Assembly (NCBI GenBank): GCA_004009845.1
Contig: RMBW01000011.1
Coordinates: forward strand, 1-64,000
From: Davidsoniella eucalypti
Lineage: Eukaryota > Ascomycota > Sordariomycetes > Microascales > Ceratocystidaceae
Length of the DNA stretch: 64,000 bases
Direction of reading: 5' to 3'
This document shows positions 11,470 to 25,140 of the stretch, piece after piece (position 1 is the first letter of the stretch; every line of letters begins with the position of its first letter). The translations under genes were made by a program, and so were the position numbers. The notes under the pieces are model-generated. The model made no database searches. It saw only the letters and a program-made list of their open reading frames with translations, and was not told the origin of the DNA.

Positions 11470-14400
11470 TTAGTCACCAATGGCAGGCAGAAGTGTAGTA
11501 TTGGGGTAATAAAGAAGGAAGAATCACAACAAACACCTTCTTAAGCGCCTGCCTGAAATAATCATTTCAGTCGTTCTGTTTTAGGTATTCCTCGCTCTCG
11601 TGTTTTCAGCCACGACCACATTGTCACATATTGGCTATCACATCAGTATCCATAGCGATGATCACGCCGTTTCCTACCGCCTGGACACTCCAAATTAGGC
11701 TATGATGTCCATCATTTCTTGCACCAACAAGGCCGACCCTTCAGTTGTTGCACCAAATATATGATATCCTTACTTTCCGAATTGGAATCTTGTGTTGGAG
11801 CTTACGTCAAATGTAAAAACATTTCCATTTCGGAGACGACTATGCCAAATAAACACAGTATAAGCGACGATCAACTAGAAGAATGAATGTACATTATAAT
11901 CCATCTATAAGCTGACAGATGTATTGTCAGAGTCCGTCTCCGAATCTCAGTGTTGGTATCAATTTATCCAGTACTTTTACTTCTATGTACATAGTTATTG
12001 AATCAGCATCACATCACATCCAAAGTACCGTCACATAATGAAATAATCACATAATCCGAGGCTGTTGAAAACAAAAATTTCACCAGAGGTCTCATTCAAA
12101 TAGGGACACCTTTGCTTTGTTCGATGCTTTCCGAGACCGCTTTGAGATTTTTGTGACAAGGAAGCTTCTCGGATACTAATTAGTTTGCAAATCATGCCTG
12201 TTTTTGGTCTCCTCAGCCGCCCGCTTGGTATAGTTTATATGTGATCTTGGCTGTTGATATTGTTGCCCAGTCAGTTTGCCATCTTTTTGCTCCGTTTTAC
12301 TGAACTAGTAGGTTAGATGTTTCCCCTTCCTTTTTTAGCAGTTGGCTCTAGATATCCATTATTTTCTTCTGGTTATTCGCATACGAGCAAGGGACAAGTA
12401 ATAAGTCGCTACATGATCTTCGGCGATGTGATGCTCGCCGCTACATGTCCATTTTATGATATTCCGAGTCACATATTTCTAGCTGAAAATCCGAAAAGAG
12501 AAAAACCCTCAACTAGGTATAGAGAAAAGACAGCCGGCCCTCAGTACAAGTCCCCGGCTCTTTTGCGGGGGTGATGCAAGTATACGAACAAAAAAGTGAT
12601 GAGAGGGGAAAACGAGGCTGATGCGAATGGGATCTTCATATACAGTATGACACTGGCTCAATCATATGTATCAAGTGAGGTGGGTATGAGAGCTAAGTGT
12701 GATGATATCTTGGAATGCGTCTGGATATAAATGTTTGGCGCTCAATATTGCGAGAACATCGATAAAAGGAAGTAGAAATCACATATTAGTTCGAAATTCA
12801 AGCCCATTGTCGATCATTGATGCTCTTTAGCCAGTAAATGCACTTGATGTTATTATACGGAGGCCGTATCATTTAACAAGCACTAAAGACATAGGAATAT
12901 GTAGTTGCTATAGTGTTTGGTTTTTTAAATCATCGCTACTTAACACTACACGTACATTATAGACTTACATATCAGCTTCTCAGTCTTGTCGATCACTGTC
13001 CAAGAATCCTCTATTCATTTTTTTTTTCTTCGCTACTTTTTTTGCAGGCTTTATTGATTATGTCCTAATCTTCTTCCATGGTTCCTAATAGAAAATAAGA
13101 AACAGAAGGAAATGTACATATAACATGTGAGCAGTCCATGTTACCCATGAATTAACCGATTAGGTGCCGATGTGAGGGTGGCTGTACAAACGGATGCGTT
13201 CATCGTCATTATATTGAAGTTCAATGAAATGAATGAGCAAGTACTATTGTTCGCTTCGGTCATGAAGTGATAGGATCTTGTTGCTTTAGTTGAGTATATT
13301 TGCAAGGTCCTGTATCATGTATCTGGCTTGACTTGCCAGGGAGCGTGTAAATAGTTCAACGGAAATCGATTTATAAATTATAAAATGTACTAGCTAGCTA
13401 GCAGTTAGTTCATAGTAATCCATATTTGTACAAATATACATAACAGCATCGCGTCGCTTGCTTGAGAAGTATCTGCTAGCATACCATATTCCATCTACGC
13501 AATATTTAGTCTTGCGCATTCAAGACATCTTAAATATAAAGATTTGGGTGACTTTCTTATTCTAAATGGAATTGTTGTAGACTCCGAATGGTTTTTATTA
13601 TAATCACTGTTTTAATAAAATGTCGTTGAGATAGCCAAACGTTAAGAGTAATTGCGCTCTGAGTTGGCCCTGTAAGGCAGCCGAGTAGAGTTCATCGCAT
13701 CAACCCTACGCAACACGATGTTTTTCATAAGGGTTTTAACAATAATACTACAAGTCATTAGTCTTTTTTTATTATAAAAGGAAAACAAATACAAAAACAT
13801 AACTACACAAATCGAGGATATTATAAAAATTTCAAGTATGATTTTATAACCCCTGGAAAACTCACCAATAAGTAAGTGCTTGGGTTGATGATATGAAAAT
13901 ACGTTGTCATCAAAATAAGCTGCAAGGGAAAAAAAAAAAGAAAAGAAAAGAACAAAAAATCCCTTTTAGAGCTAGACAGGGAATAGAACGGGCAAGGGTT
14001 CTAGAATAAGAAAAAAAGTAAAGTAAAAGGAAAGCTGCCAGAAGCGGCAAGAGCCATTTTCCTCGCATGAGCGTTCGGTCATGTGACCGCGGGTATGTGT
14101 GCTATATGCTATGATTGGCTAGAAAATCCAGGAGGAAAAAATGGAGATAAAGCACGGGTAAGTTAAGAAGACCAGTATGTAGAACAAGACCCTAGGCATT
14201 ATCATAACGTTATTGTGTAATAGGAATGATGAAAGAATAGCAACTACAACTATATATAACTACGCAAAGAAAGGTTGGATGGAAAACAATATATATCTAC
14301 ATATTTCTACATTATAATGTAGTTGTATATTATCATATTATTAATTTTAGATGCTTCTAATTTATATCTAACAGGGAGCTATGCTTGGAATTATCCATAA

Positions 14401-17400
14401 AGTGTATAAACGAAATGTGTTGATTAGCAATATCTCCTCCCCACATGGACTGGGAAGGTTAGGCGAGCTGTTAACTTCTAGTGACATCGCCTGGAGCCTA
14501 TATTTTGTGTTAGAACCGACAACCATTGGTAACCAAGGGAAGGAGAGAAATAAATGGAAAAAGGCTGGGCGTCGAATGAGCAAGCAAGTCTAGAAATCAA
14601 GCCATGTGACAGGAAAAAATAAAGCAAGTGAGTGCTGGCTGCTATGGCAAGGTCTACAGAATAGGATATGACAATATCCCCTGAAACGCCATATAATGTT
14701 TACTATATAGAGACGGTAGAGCCAAAATAGAGGCATCATTCGGCCCTGTTTTCCTCGTGATAGCCCTTTCTTTCCCTTTTGTTTCTGGCAGTAGCGGTCG
14801 ACTGGGAGTTTTGGCCTTGTCTCGAAAAGTATAGGGATGGCTAATGTTCTACACGTAAGACATAGATACAGAGAGTAGATTTGTTGGGAAAGTTGCAGTA
14901 TGTGAGGTATACCAAGTATCGTATCAAAGTGATTCGGCACAAAACGTATCTCAATATTTACTGTTGCAATTACTGTGATATCCATTTTTTTTTTTCTATC
15001 CGACTGCGTATTCAAGTTGCAGTGAAATATGCAAAAGAGTCACAATAGTCGTTTCTTTGTACCGGTGATATGCTTCTACAACCGTCTCGGAACTCGGACT
15101 TTGAAGTGTCGTCACATTTTCATAACTATCTCTGGGAGGGGGTGCAAAGCATTATTTTTTTTGAAAAGAAAAACACAAAAGAGAAACACGTAGTGCCCCA
15201 AGAACATAGGTCTCGAAGAGGTGATAAAACAAACATGCCCTATCACATTGGAACAAAGCTTTATGCTGTAATGGCTAGCTGTGGGTTACATTGAACTATG
15301 TCTTCCTACCTTCCTACAAGAGATATTTGCCCACAGCAAAGAAAACATGTACCATCATTCATCGATGTTAATGAAGATTCTAATACTAAATATATGGATC
15401 ATTCCCTGAAAAAAAGCTGGCTGGATGATATACAAAGGGCACAATATATAAAATTATAAAATAGAAAAAGAAAAAAAAGCTCAGACTCTGTAAGGATTGT
15501 TACGTTGATGTTCGTGAAACCCTGGTGAATATATTCTGGAGTTCCCCGTGAACGGAAAGGCCAGAAAAAGAGGTCAGGAAGCAACAAGAGAAGAGAAAGA
15601 CCGATAGTACCTTCTTCACCCAAAATCAAGAAAAAAAAAATCCATATAACTGTATAATATGAAAACAAACACCTGAGCTTTGAGAAGGGGAAAAGGAGGG
15701 GAAAGTTGAATGCTGGACATATGTCAACAAGGTATATCCTAGCTGTGAACAGAATACAGACTAACAGCCCGATGAATTTGTTGTTAATTGGTTGTTTATC
15801 CACTAGTAGTAGCCTTTTGGATATTGTTTTCCATCGAGTTGTCGAACACGATTATGAGAGGTATGTAGGTCTTGCAGGCTTTTGGCTATTCTTCCTCTTG
15901 TCTCTGGAGAAGTCGGCCGAGTGAATAGCTTCAAAATTACAATGATGATCTTTCTTTTTATTACTTCTGTCATTCTTCGCGCTGGGAAGAGGAGGGTGCG
16001 GGTAGTGAATGGGCTCTTTTTATTTCTCCCTGAATATTTACAACCAAAAGATATGCAGCATCGTACCAAGTGAGCAGGGAATAAGCCTGGAGAAGAAAGA
16101 ACTTTGATAGCTAGGAGAAAAAAAAAACAGCGAGAGAGAAGAAAAAAGAGTATCAGGTTGCTGATTGGGATTCAATATCACATTCCCGCCTGAGGATAAG
16201 CAAGAAAAAGGTTATGGCGAGGCGGAGATAACAGTTCTTTATGCCAGACTAATATCGCCCTGAAGTAGTTACCCACTCGTAGAGTATGGTTCTATGAGTT
16301 TCTTGATGAGTTTTGATCAATAAGGCATTTTTATGTATGTTTTTTTTCTTTGTTTAATCTCCGCATTCCCTAGCTTCTGGTCACTTGAGTTTCTTCATCG
16401 GTCACGTCTCCCTAGAAGCATCACGATGGCTGTGATGGTAAGGTTTAGGCCATTCTTGTTCTTTTGTTCCAATCCAGCCCTTCGAAATAAACTGATGTCA
16501 TAGTCTAACTATAAGGAGCATAAATTCCTACCTTGACACTTGGTTTGGATACCGGAAGCCATTTCTCTGGTATCAGCGCTACCGACGTGAGCGCGTGTTA
16601 TTACTGGCTAGATATTGCTGCGAACCAAGTTGCCACCTCGAGGCCAGTACCAAGATCGCATTCAGAAACAACGGTCACCAGGCTCTATAGAAGACAGGGA
16701 GAAGGAAGGGGGTGTATATTCATTGTGCTAACTATCTACTATATACATGTTCTTTAGTTGTTGAGGAAAAAAAGGTACATCTTGCCAAGAAAAGATACTT
16801 CACGCCCGCCGTAAAATCACTAGTGATTTGCACGGTGGGAAGACGGTAGACTTTCCTGGAAATTAGAATAACGGAACAGGATCTGTATGGGCAAGGCAAT
16901 TCATTATAGTGACATGTTCCAGCGGATGATGTGTTTGCATTGCATACAAGAGGGTGTGGACAGTTGTGTGGCAGATCATCACGGCCGCTCCGTTGGCATT
17001 GAGCATCAACAACAACAAGCATGTACAAGACGTAGCCTACACCTTCCACATAGTGTACTTCATGTAGGATTTGACCACGGCCTGGCTACGAGGCAGTGAC
17101 GGTGATAAAGGCTATCTGATGCGTACAGGATCACACGAACAGTAGATATACATAGTACCTATCATAGTCGAGCGGCACAGCATCAAGCATACCGTATAAC
17201 ACAACGCCTGGCTATAGCTGAGTATAGTGTATGGCAATAGATCTTATAGTGCTACATTTCATTATTCCTTCTTCCCTCTTCGCTCAAAAACATGTCTTCG
17301 AATTCACTCTTTTTATGGAACAGGTCTCTCTCGTTTGTAGCTATAATCATGTCCGATGACCTAGGCATTGTAGAATAAAGAATTTGCCAAGCATCGAGAG

Positions 17401-20400
17401 AATCAAGATTATATTCTGTATCTTATGTTCTCTACTGTTTGGAGCTGTTGTGTTACAGGAATAAACTGACGAGGCATAGATATTCATTGAACTGTCTTAA
17501 CCAAGCAAGTAGCGCTCTAAATTGTTTCACCGTCTCACTCCAAGCGCTGGCCTACTAGCTAGCCTTGTTACCTTGGTGTCTAAGTATACTCTATATATAT
17601 CTGTATATCTGTAAGCCGGGGCTAGCGGAGAAGGATTTGATTTTATACAATAATTGTATCTGTTTGTATATATAGCTGTAGTTACATACCAGACATTACT
17701 TACTGCCTGTAACGCCCCGAAATCCATACAATACGTTTCTGGAAACAGAAACAAACGTCAGCTATCAATCGTTGGTCATCAGCTATCAGCAGGACACAAA
17801 AAGGCCCGGGCCGGCGTTCTTTCGTCTGCAAATCTGCGGTACGTCTGAGCCACTTGCCACAGCATAGAATGTAAGCAAGAAATCATATCCAGCAGTAAGA
17901 GCCTGACACAAGGTGTCTTGATAGCTTGAGATATGTAGAATAATATAGCTTATAGTGCTAAGATTGTATGGCTGCTCACAAAGCAAGGCTAACAGCTTTA
18001 TTACTACCTGACCCATTGTTGACCACATGGTTGGTTTCATGTAAGTAGCTTACACATCGTTGTACATCAAAACTACAGTATTTTGTTACGGTGGTTAGGA
18101 CACATTGCTAGGGTTATGAGGAGAGAGATACCTACATATGTACACAGCCTTGTTATCGCTATTCTTCTTCTCTTAACGGCACTATCTGACTGCTACGTCT
18201 TTCTCGCGTCTTGTGACTCGCAAATACTCCTTTGCTCGCTTGTCATGTTGGGGCACGGCAGACGCCAACACATCACAAAAGCCAAGTTTGGTTCACACTT
18301 GGGTCTCGATTCGGGCATAAAATACACATCTACAGAAAATAGATCACTCAAAGACTTTGGGCTTATTGGGATGGACCCGGCTTGCTGAACCCGCATAAGA
18401 GGGTTGGTCACATGTTTTGCTTGATGGCAGTGATAACAAATGTGGTTTTATGTGATTGTAAAGCGTTTGTATCTCTCGATGTCCATTGGTTTGATCAAGT
18501 CTTCCATATCCATGTGAGGGCGAAGCAGAATAAAGAACAGGGAAAATTAAAACCCTTTTGTTGCTCGTATACATATGTTACATTTTTTATTTGATATATG
18601 TACTTGTTCACAGTTCAGATATAAGAAATTAATACTTGATAGAAAAGCCTGACCCCAAGAAAATAAATTATAACATTGTTGCCTGGTGTCTAAAAGTGCA
18701 CCAGAGGTGATAAGCAGTAGGAGCAAAAACTCACCTCGTGGTGTTTTGCTGTCTGCGGACTACACAATGCCCGATTTCTGGTGGTAGAGGGCAAGGACTT
18801 TCTTTTCTTTTCCGAGTCAGCCATCCACTGTATTGCATAATTCAGATCACCTCAAGTCTTTCTTAGCCACTGCGACTCTAGCGTTCCAACCACCGCAATA
18901 CTACATGATGTAGGGTAGCGTGGAATAATCTGACTATAGTAAAAAAGAAGGAAAAAGAGAGGAAGGGAACAAATGAAACACCGAGACTCGGAATTCTCTT
19001 TAATGTTTGGGACAACTAGTGCGAGTGATCTGACAGACAAAATACATGACCAACCAAATATCTGTAAAACTGGCTGCTGCCGTGCATCCCTTTCTCTGTT
19101 GTACTGGTCTATTAAGGAAATATTGGGTGTGTAGGTAGCGGATGACATACGGTTGCCATTGTCATATATCACCTTTGGATAAAGACTAACAGCCTATACA
19201 GATATAAATAAACAGGCCATTTGTTGCAAATCTTCTAGTGGTTCGGCTTACTGAGACACACACACACAGCCGGTGATGGTAATACTGGTAGTCGTTAGTA
19301 AAAAGCCACCACAAAAGAAAACTAACCGACGTTATTGTGGATCAAAAGGAAGAGATTGTGCGGGTGGCTTTGTTTTCAAGATGGCGAGAAAATTTGATAC
19401 ATGCTTTCCTTTTTTTGAAGGTGCCAGGAGAGGAGATGCTCTGTTTTGTTTGGCCTCTGTTATGTGAGCATGGATGTATCTGTTCATATTTATCCCTTCA
19501 CTACGGGGACATGATATACAGATTTTAAAAATACAAAAAATTGCTTTTATGAGAAGAAACAGCGGTCTGATGGTTCTCAAAGTGACTTCTCGATCTGCGT
19601 CGATCCCACTTCATATGGGCGGCTAGCGGTACCACTTACTCGATTATCTCTATCTAAGCTTTGCAAGTATCAAAGTGAACTTAGGCTTAAACTGGGCTGC
19701 CTAAAAAACGTATCTATACTAATCCTAGCCCCCATTATATGTTATATGTATATATGGAGGCACCATAAACATATATAACTACAGCCTTAGCATAAACCTG
19801 ATGTAAAAATAATAAAAAGAGACTGACAAACCACATGTGCTGACTAGATATACCATAGCCTTGAATAGTTATATAACTCTATATAAATTATTTTTCAAGT
19901 AAATGGAAACACAGGACTGGCTATAGTATACTCTGGGGGTTGCTTCTTTGCATTTTAATGAGAACAGCGGTGAGTTTCATATACATGCGGCAACTCACAT
20001 GAACTTATGTTTTCGATGGAAAATGAAATATCTTGTCTAGTACAATTATCTGTAGGTAACCACTAAACAGCAATTTGGCGGCAAGGTTACTCGGAACTGA
20101 GGCCCTACTGTTTCTTCAGGCCATGTTCAGCAACACATCCTAGTGCTTATCGACTTCACAGATACAGAGTCCTTCAGTCATGGAAACCGATTGGAACTGA
20201 TATACTATATCTTACTTCTCTTATAAGAGAGATACAATGATAAAAGGAAACCAAGCTGCATTTGCCAGGCTACAATACAACATCAACAATGATATACCTA
20301 GAAAAAGAGGGTGTGGCCGAAATCGCAGCGATTTGCTTGGGATCACAAGACAAAATATAGGTGAGACTTAGCCACGCATGTTAGTAAGATATCATGGCAA

Positions 20401-23400
20401 TAATTAGGTAGCGACGTAAAACCTATAATCTACAACCCAGAAACCCACAAACTGAATATACTTTGATACTATGAAGTCATATACGTGTACATATGTATTG
20501 AATATAATGAAAGTCCGGCCTTCTAAACCTACCCACCACCATCGGTCTTGATCTACTTTTCTCACTATGTTGCTTGTTGTGCCGCTGCCGCTTATTAGGC
20601 AATCATCCTGTTCATCGGAATCATGAATATCCGTTCTCTATTGGTTTGTCTGCAGTTGCAAGGTCGAGGGGGGAGGAAGGAAGGTGGGTTCTAGCCAAGC
20701 TACCGGCCGTTGATATCAGGCCCGCTCTGCTCAAAGTTGTTATTCTATTTTTCTTATTCCTCGCGACCTTCTTGTTTCAATGCTACCATAGTGTAGGTAT
20801 ATTCTGGTTCAATGGTGTGTTGACAGCTACATACAGATGAATGCAAAATATTTCGATCGCGGACATGCGATGGTCGGAGGGACGTGCGAGCCGGGATCGG
20901 TTTTGAGGAAGGAATCAATCTGTGTTCACCTATCTGTAATAAGCTTTTCTTTTCTTTTTTTTTTTTTTTTCCTTTTTTTTAATAAAGGAAAGAAAAACCT
21001 CGTAATATTAAGCCTTTAATCTGCTGCCAAACTTTACAAACCTTTATAAACTAAACCTTCGCACAAATACATATAAGCAAATTAATTGAGATCTTCGACC
21101 CAACTTGACATGTTTAATATCACGGTGTATTGTAAAACATTCCAAACAAAATAGGAAACTAGTCAGGTATTTATATAAGACGACATTTCGATCTGGTCTG
21201 AACCTCGGAAAACGCACTTACCATAATCTGCCGACGTCCAAAGAAGCCATGGTCAAGTCCGAGTCTGACAGGGCCCGAGGGCACGAACGGATCAAGTAAG
21301 AACGGCTTCTTTTCTCGATGAACGGATGAAGAAAAAAAAAAGTGGGATATTGCACTAGTCAATAGATGCCACTTCACAGCACTGTTGAATTTCGTGATTT
21401 AGTAATTAAAAGAAAAGCCAAGAATTCACGAGAGCCAGTATATAAATAATATGATGAAATAAAACATTATTATAAGTACGGGAGAGAAATAAAGAAGAAT
21501 ATAATAGTAATTACGTTAGGTCAAACACTATACTATTATAGTCAAGGAGTTCAAGAGAAAAATAAAACCCACAAAGACAAAATAGAAGGAGAGATGCGCA
21601 AAGGCCAACGGCAATGCGGGAAGGAACCATCTTCAACCATCCACCACTCCTTCCCTTCTCATTTTGTTGATATTTTTCTTTATTCTAATTTCTTCCAGTA
21701 CTCCTGTATTTTTTTCTTCAATAGTTCTGAAAAAGAAAAGGAAAAAAAGAAAAAAAAAAAGAAGAAAAAAAGACAAGGCATGAAGCTTCGAACAAGATCA
21801 AGTCAGAGGGCAAATAAATTTTATAGTGTTTACTACAATGGGCAAGATGCATAACCATACTGAGTTATTGCTAGTATACCATGTAGTTTTTTTTTTTTTG
21901 CTTTAGCGACTTCTTCAGCGAGGGCTATCAACGTGGGCGATAGAGTACATTTATATGTAGATTTGTCTAATAAGCACAGGCGTACCCAAATTTTGAGACA
22001 CAAGTGATGCAAATACTATACGGCAGAGCTTCACCGGCCAACTCCGTGTATCCGCGTTTCGTAGTGGCCAGCAATTCCTCTTCCAAACAAATTGATTAGC
22101 TATCAGTTCTATGGTGACCTTTCACCGTCTTGGAGTTACATTGAGGATGGAAGTTATTTTGTTTTCTAAACTAGAGGCGAATAACTATCAAGGAATGACT
22201 GATATATAAGTAACATCATAGCCCGCGCGCCTTATTCCAATCTTCTACTACCTATTCTACAAACATACTTCTTCTATCCATTATAGAAATAGAAAGAGTC
22301 TAGCCCATGTTCTCAGGATTCATGTACGTATGATGGGAACACGATTCTGTGTGCATCATATATATAGCTACGTCATGATATTACTACGCTAAGTTTGGTA
22401 TGAGCTACATGTATCTTGACGAAAAACTTTCCTTGAAAGAAAATCAAGATGGGCCGTGATGAACGAAACAAAACGGTAGCAATAGACCGAGAATATAACT
22501 AGTTATATACAAAGATAAATAAACCCATTAGTTAAAATAATCAGTAACTCGGGCTAGAGTTGTTATTAATTTGCAGCAAACTGAGGAAAAGGAACGACTG
22601 GTCTTCGCTTAAGCCTATCTTTTCCGTTCTTCCTATTATTCGTCAATGTTCCTTCACCACTTCGGCTAAGGCGGTTTATAGTAGAAATAAATGATGTCAA
22701 TTTGCATCTTTGTTTTATCAGATTTGAGCCCATTGGCGATTTGAGGAGCAAGAACAACAGCCAGTCGCATTGCTTACCCAGTCTGGCCGTTGACGAAGCT
22801 CTCCTCATCGATTCTTGAAGTTTCCTTCGACCTTGTTCACCAGCCACAGACGCTTTTTTTCAATCATTTTACCATGAGATGTGGATCTCTTCTTTCCTAG
22901 GCCCTTGTTTACCTCCTGGCTTCTTCAGGCCGGGCCGTAGAACAACGTTCGTCAATAACAAAGGCTTTGCTTGATAAGGAGACCTGGCTAATAAACCTAG
23001 ACGGTTTGGGCTTAGGCTTCTATATAGAAGGATATGAAACTAGCGAGTACAGTAGTAGTAGCTTAGTCTCTAGCTACATCTACGTTATTCTAAAAGAGCT
23101 TCCTTGACAGTTAATACCATACAATAGATGTTTATAAGCCCATTGATCCAGACGAACGAGATCACACTGGACCGGGCCGAACCCGACCTATATGAGACCC
23201 CAGCTACAGCACTTGAAAACATAAATGGTAGCGTAGCAGCAAATTCTTGTTGATGGAGTGGCTCGTTTACGGCTAAGAAGTGGACAATTACAACATCAAT
23301 AAGAGCCCAGTTGCCGCTGCATTATTGGACAGGCTTGTTTTTTTTTTCTTCTCTGGTTCTCCACGAAGAGGAATTTGTGTTGCGTCTGAGCCCAAGGTCG

Positions 23401-23859
23401 TACTTTCCTCGGCTCATCGATGACGATGCCCAATATATCTATAGATATACTTACATAATTGTACGTTTAGTATGTGCAGCACTGGCCGGTTAAAGCATGT
23501 TACAGCTAAATGGAAACGTAAAAGACCTCGCCTATGTAGAATCATATGTTGTTTATATGCGGAGAGTAAGAAGCAAATGAGCCACTTTGAACATCAGACA
23601 TTGTTCTCTATAACAATGCAGTCTGCTAGAATATACAACTATATCCTACATCGTGGAAATACTAACTACGTGATACCGACTACTAGCAAAAAAAAATATT
23701 AAAATATAATAAAAGCGAAACACAGCTAATCATGATGACGATATCTTAAATTATACTTGAATTATAAAACGACGCCTTATCATCCTCACTAATTTTTTAG
23801 GCTTGTTAAGAAATAGGTTGTTGTAGGGCTCAAAAGTCAGGCCATGGTTATGCATGTGT

Positions 23860-24172
23860 CTCTGGCTACAACTATATTTATTTCTTATTGTTTATAGTCA
23901 TGCAGATAGGTCATGTGACTTTCTCACATCCCGGTGGGGACATGCTGATTGTTCGTCTCCTATTCTCTACTGAAAATTACGATGTTTGGCGCTTGGCCGG
24001 GGTTAGGCTCTGGAGGCATGGTCAGGGTTTGATGGGCGGTTGCCCTATCGGGTTTTGGGAAGAGGAGAACTGTGAGGAATTGTGTCTTATACAGGATAGT
24101 TGACATCCGCTTTGCTCCCACCGAAGTGCCTAGGATCTTGTCCAGAGTACCTAGGCTCTGGCTACAACTATA
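23860..24172. repeat. 17-bp direct repeat, two copies
   Basis: CTCTGGCTACAACTATA occurs at 23860-23876 and again at 24156-24172. The 279 bases between do not encode a recognised product. It may be chance in this biased sequence or the trace of a small duplication. Confidence 0.5.
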
Positions 24173-24700
24173 GGTGATTATATATTTCTCCTCTTTAGTG
24201 AAACCATGGCAAGAATCACCAACTATAAAGAAATGTCACCTTGAGGTATTGCAGCCAGGAAGTTCATCTGTTTTTTTATTAGTATATTATTGCTTCGGTA
24301 ACATCTAGTAGATGTTTGTATCTACTTCATACAACATATCGGTATTCCAATATAACTATGGAAATAGGTAAAATAAGGAATATACTGAAGATATGACTAG
24401 CTACAGTATTACATGTACTACTAAAAACCAAAAATGTAAAGAAATTGTTTGTTGGGGGGGATGTTTTTTCCATCAACTCGGCACAATATGAAAACCCAAA
24501 TGAAGTCAGAATCTAGCTCAAGTGCAGATATATACATGTAGAGGACGTGTTGGGAATAGGCGGTGTGATTTGATTTTAGTACCGGATATACGGCCATAAG
24601 ATCATAGTTGTATTTGGTTATATTGAGGTTTCTTTTCTTTTCCTTTTTTTCAGTGCTACTACAATTCAATGCCATTTGCAGGACCTACTTAAGACAAAAC

Positions 24701-25140
24701 AGAGCAAAGCAGGCAGTACAGAGTCTGTAAGCCCCAGCCTGAAGGATATTGCAACTGTAGCAATAAGCAGCCATATCTGGGCTTGAGTCTGCAATTTACC
24801 ATTGGGCCTAGACCAACCAATCACTATCCGCCCTCACAACGCTGGTGATGTCAGAATGCATGAAATTCCTTCCCTCACCGAGCCCGCCCGTCCAGCCAGC
24901 CCGTGTCCGTCCATCCTCTAGCTAGCACGATTCCATCCATTCACCCCCCCTCCATTCAGGCTAGCCAGCTATCCGCTCCAAATGAACCCATGGGACTAGC
25001 CAACAGTCCTAGTTGTGTTTCTCGTAGGTTGGTTGGTTTTCTCCCTCTTTCTTTCTTTCTCCCCCTCTCTCTCTCGTTTTATTCCTCTCTTCCTTACTCT
25101 TTCTCTGTCTTATTTCTCTCCCTATTCATGACTTAACCAA
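24701..25140. other. Pyrimidine-rich island inside the desert
   Basis: The plus strand turns C- and CT-rich here, with a C7 run and TTTC/CT microsatellite tracts around 25040-25080. The texture is like that of fungal promoters, but no ORF with a recognisable product follows on the plus strand. Possibly a remnant promoter or a non-coding transcription start. Confidence 0.3.

Larger units (their letters stand above)
10641..24700. other. AT-rich gene desert (part 1)
   Basis: About 14 kb with dense stops in all frames, many TATA, CTAG and TACATGTA-type words and A/T runs, including a 28-nt poly(A) at 11439-11466. No gene, RNA gene or intact transposon was recognised. Reading frames of 100-140 codons occur at 14590-15015 (-) and 15399-15803 (-). 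They begin with TTG or GTG, are rich in hydrophobic and low-complexity residues, and look like chance. Confidence 0.6.

Noticed and set aside
14590..15803. Minus-strand frames of 141 and 134 codons
   Set aside because: They begin with TTG/GTG, which is not expected in a fungal nuclear gene, and are low-complexity hydrophobic.
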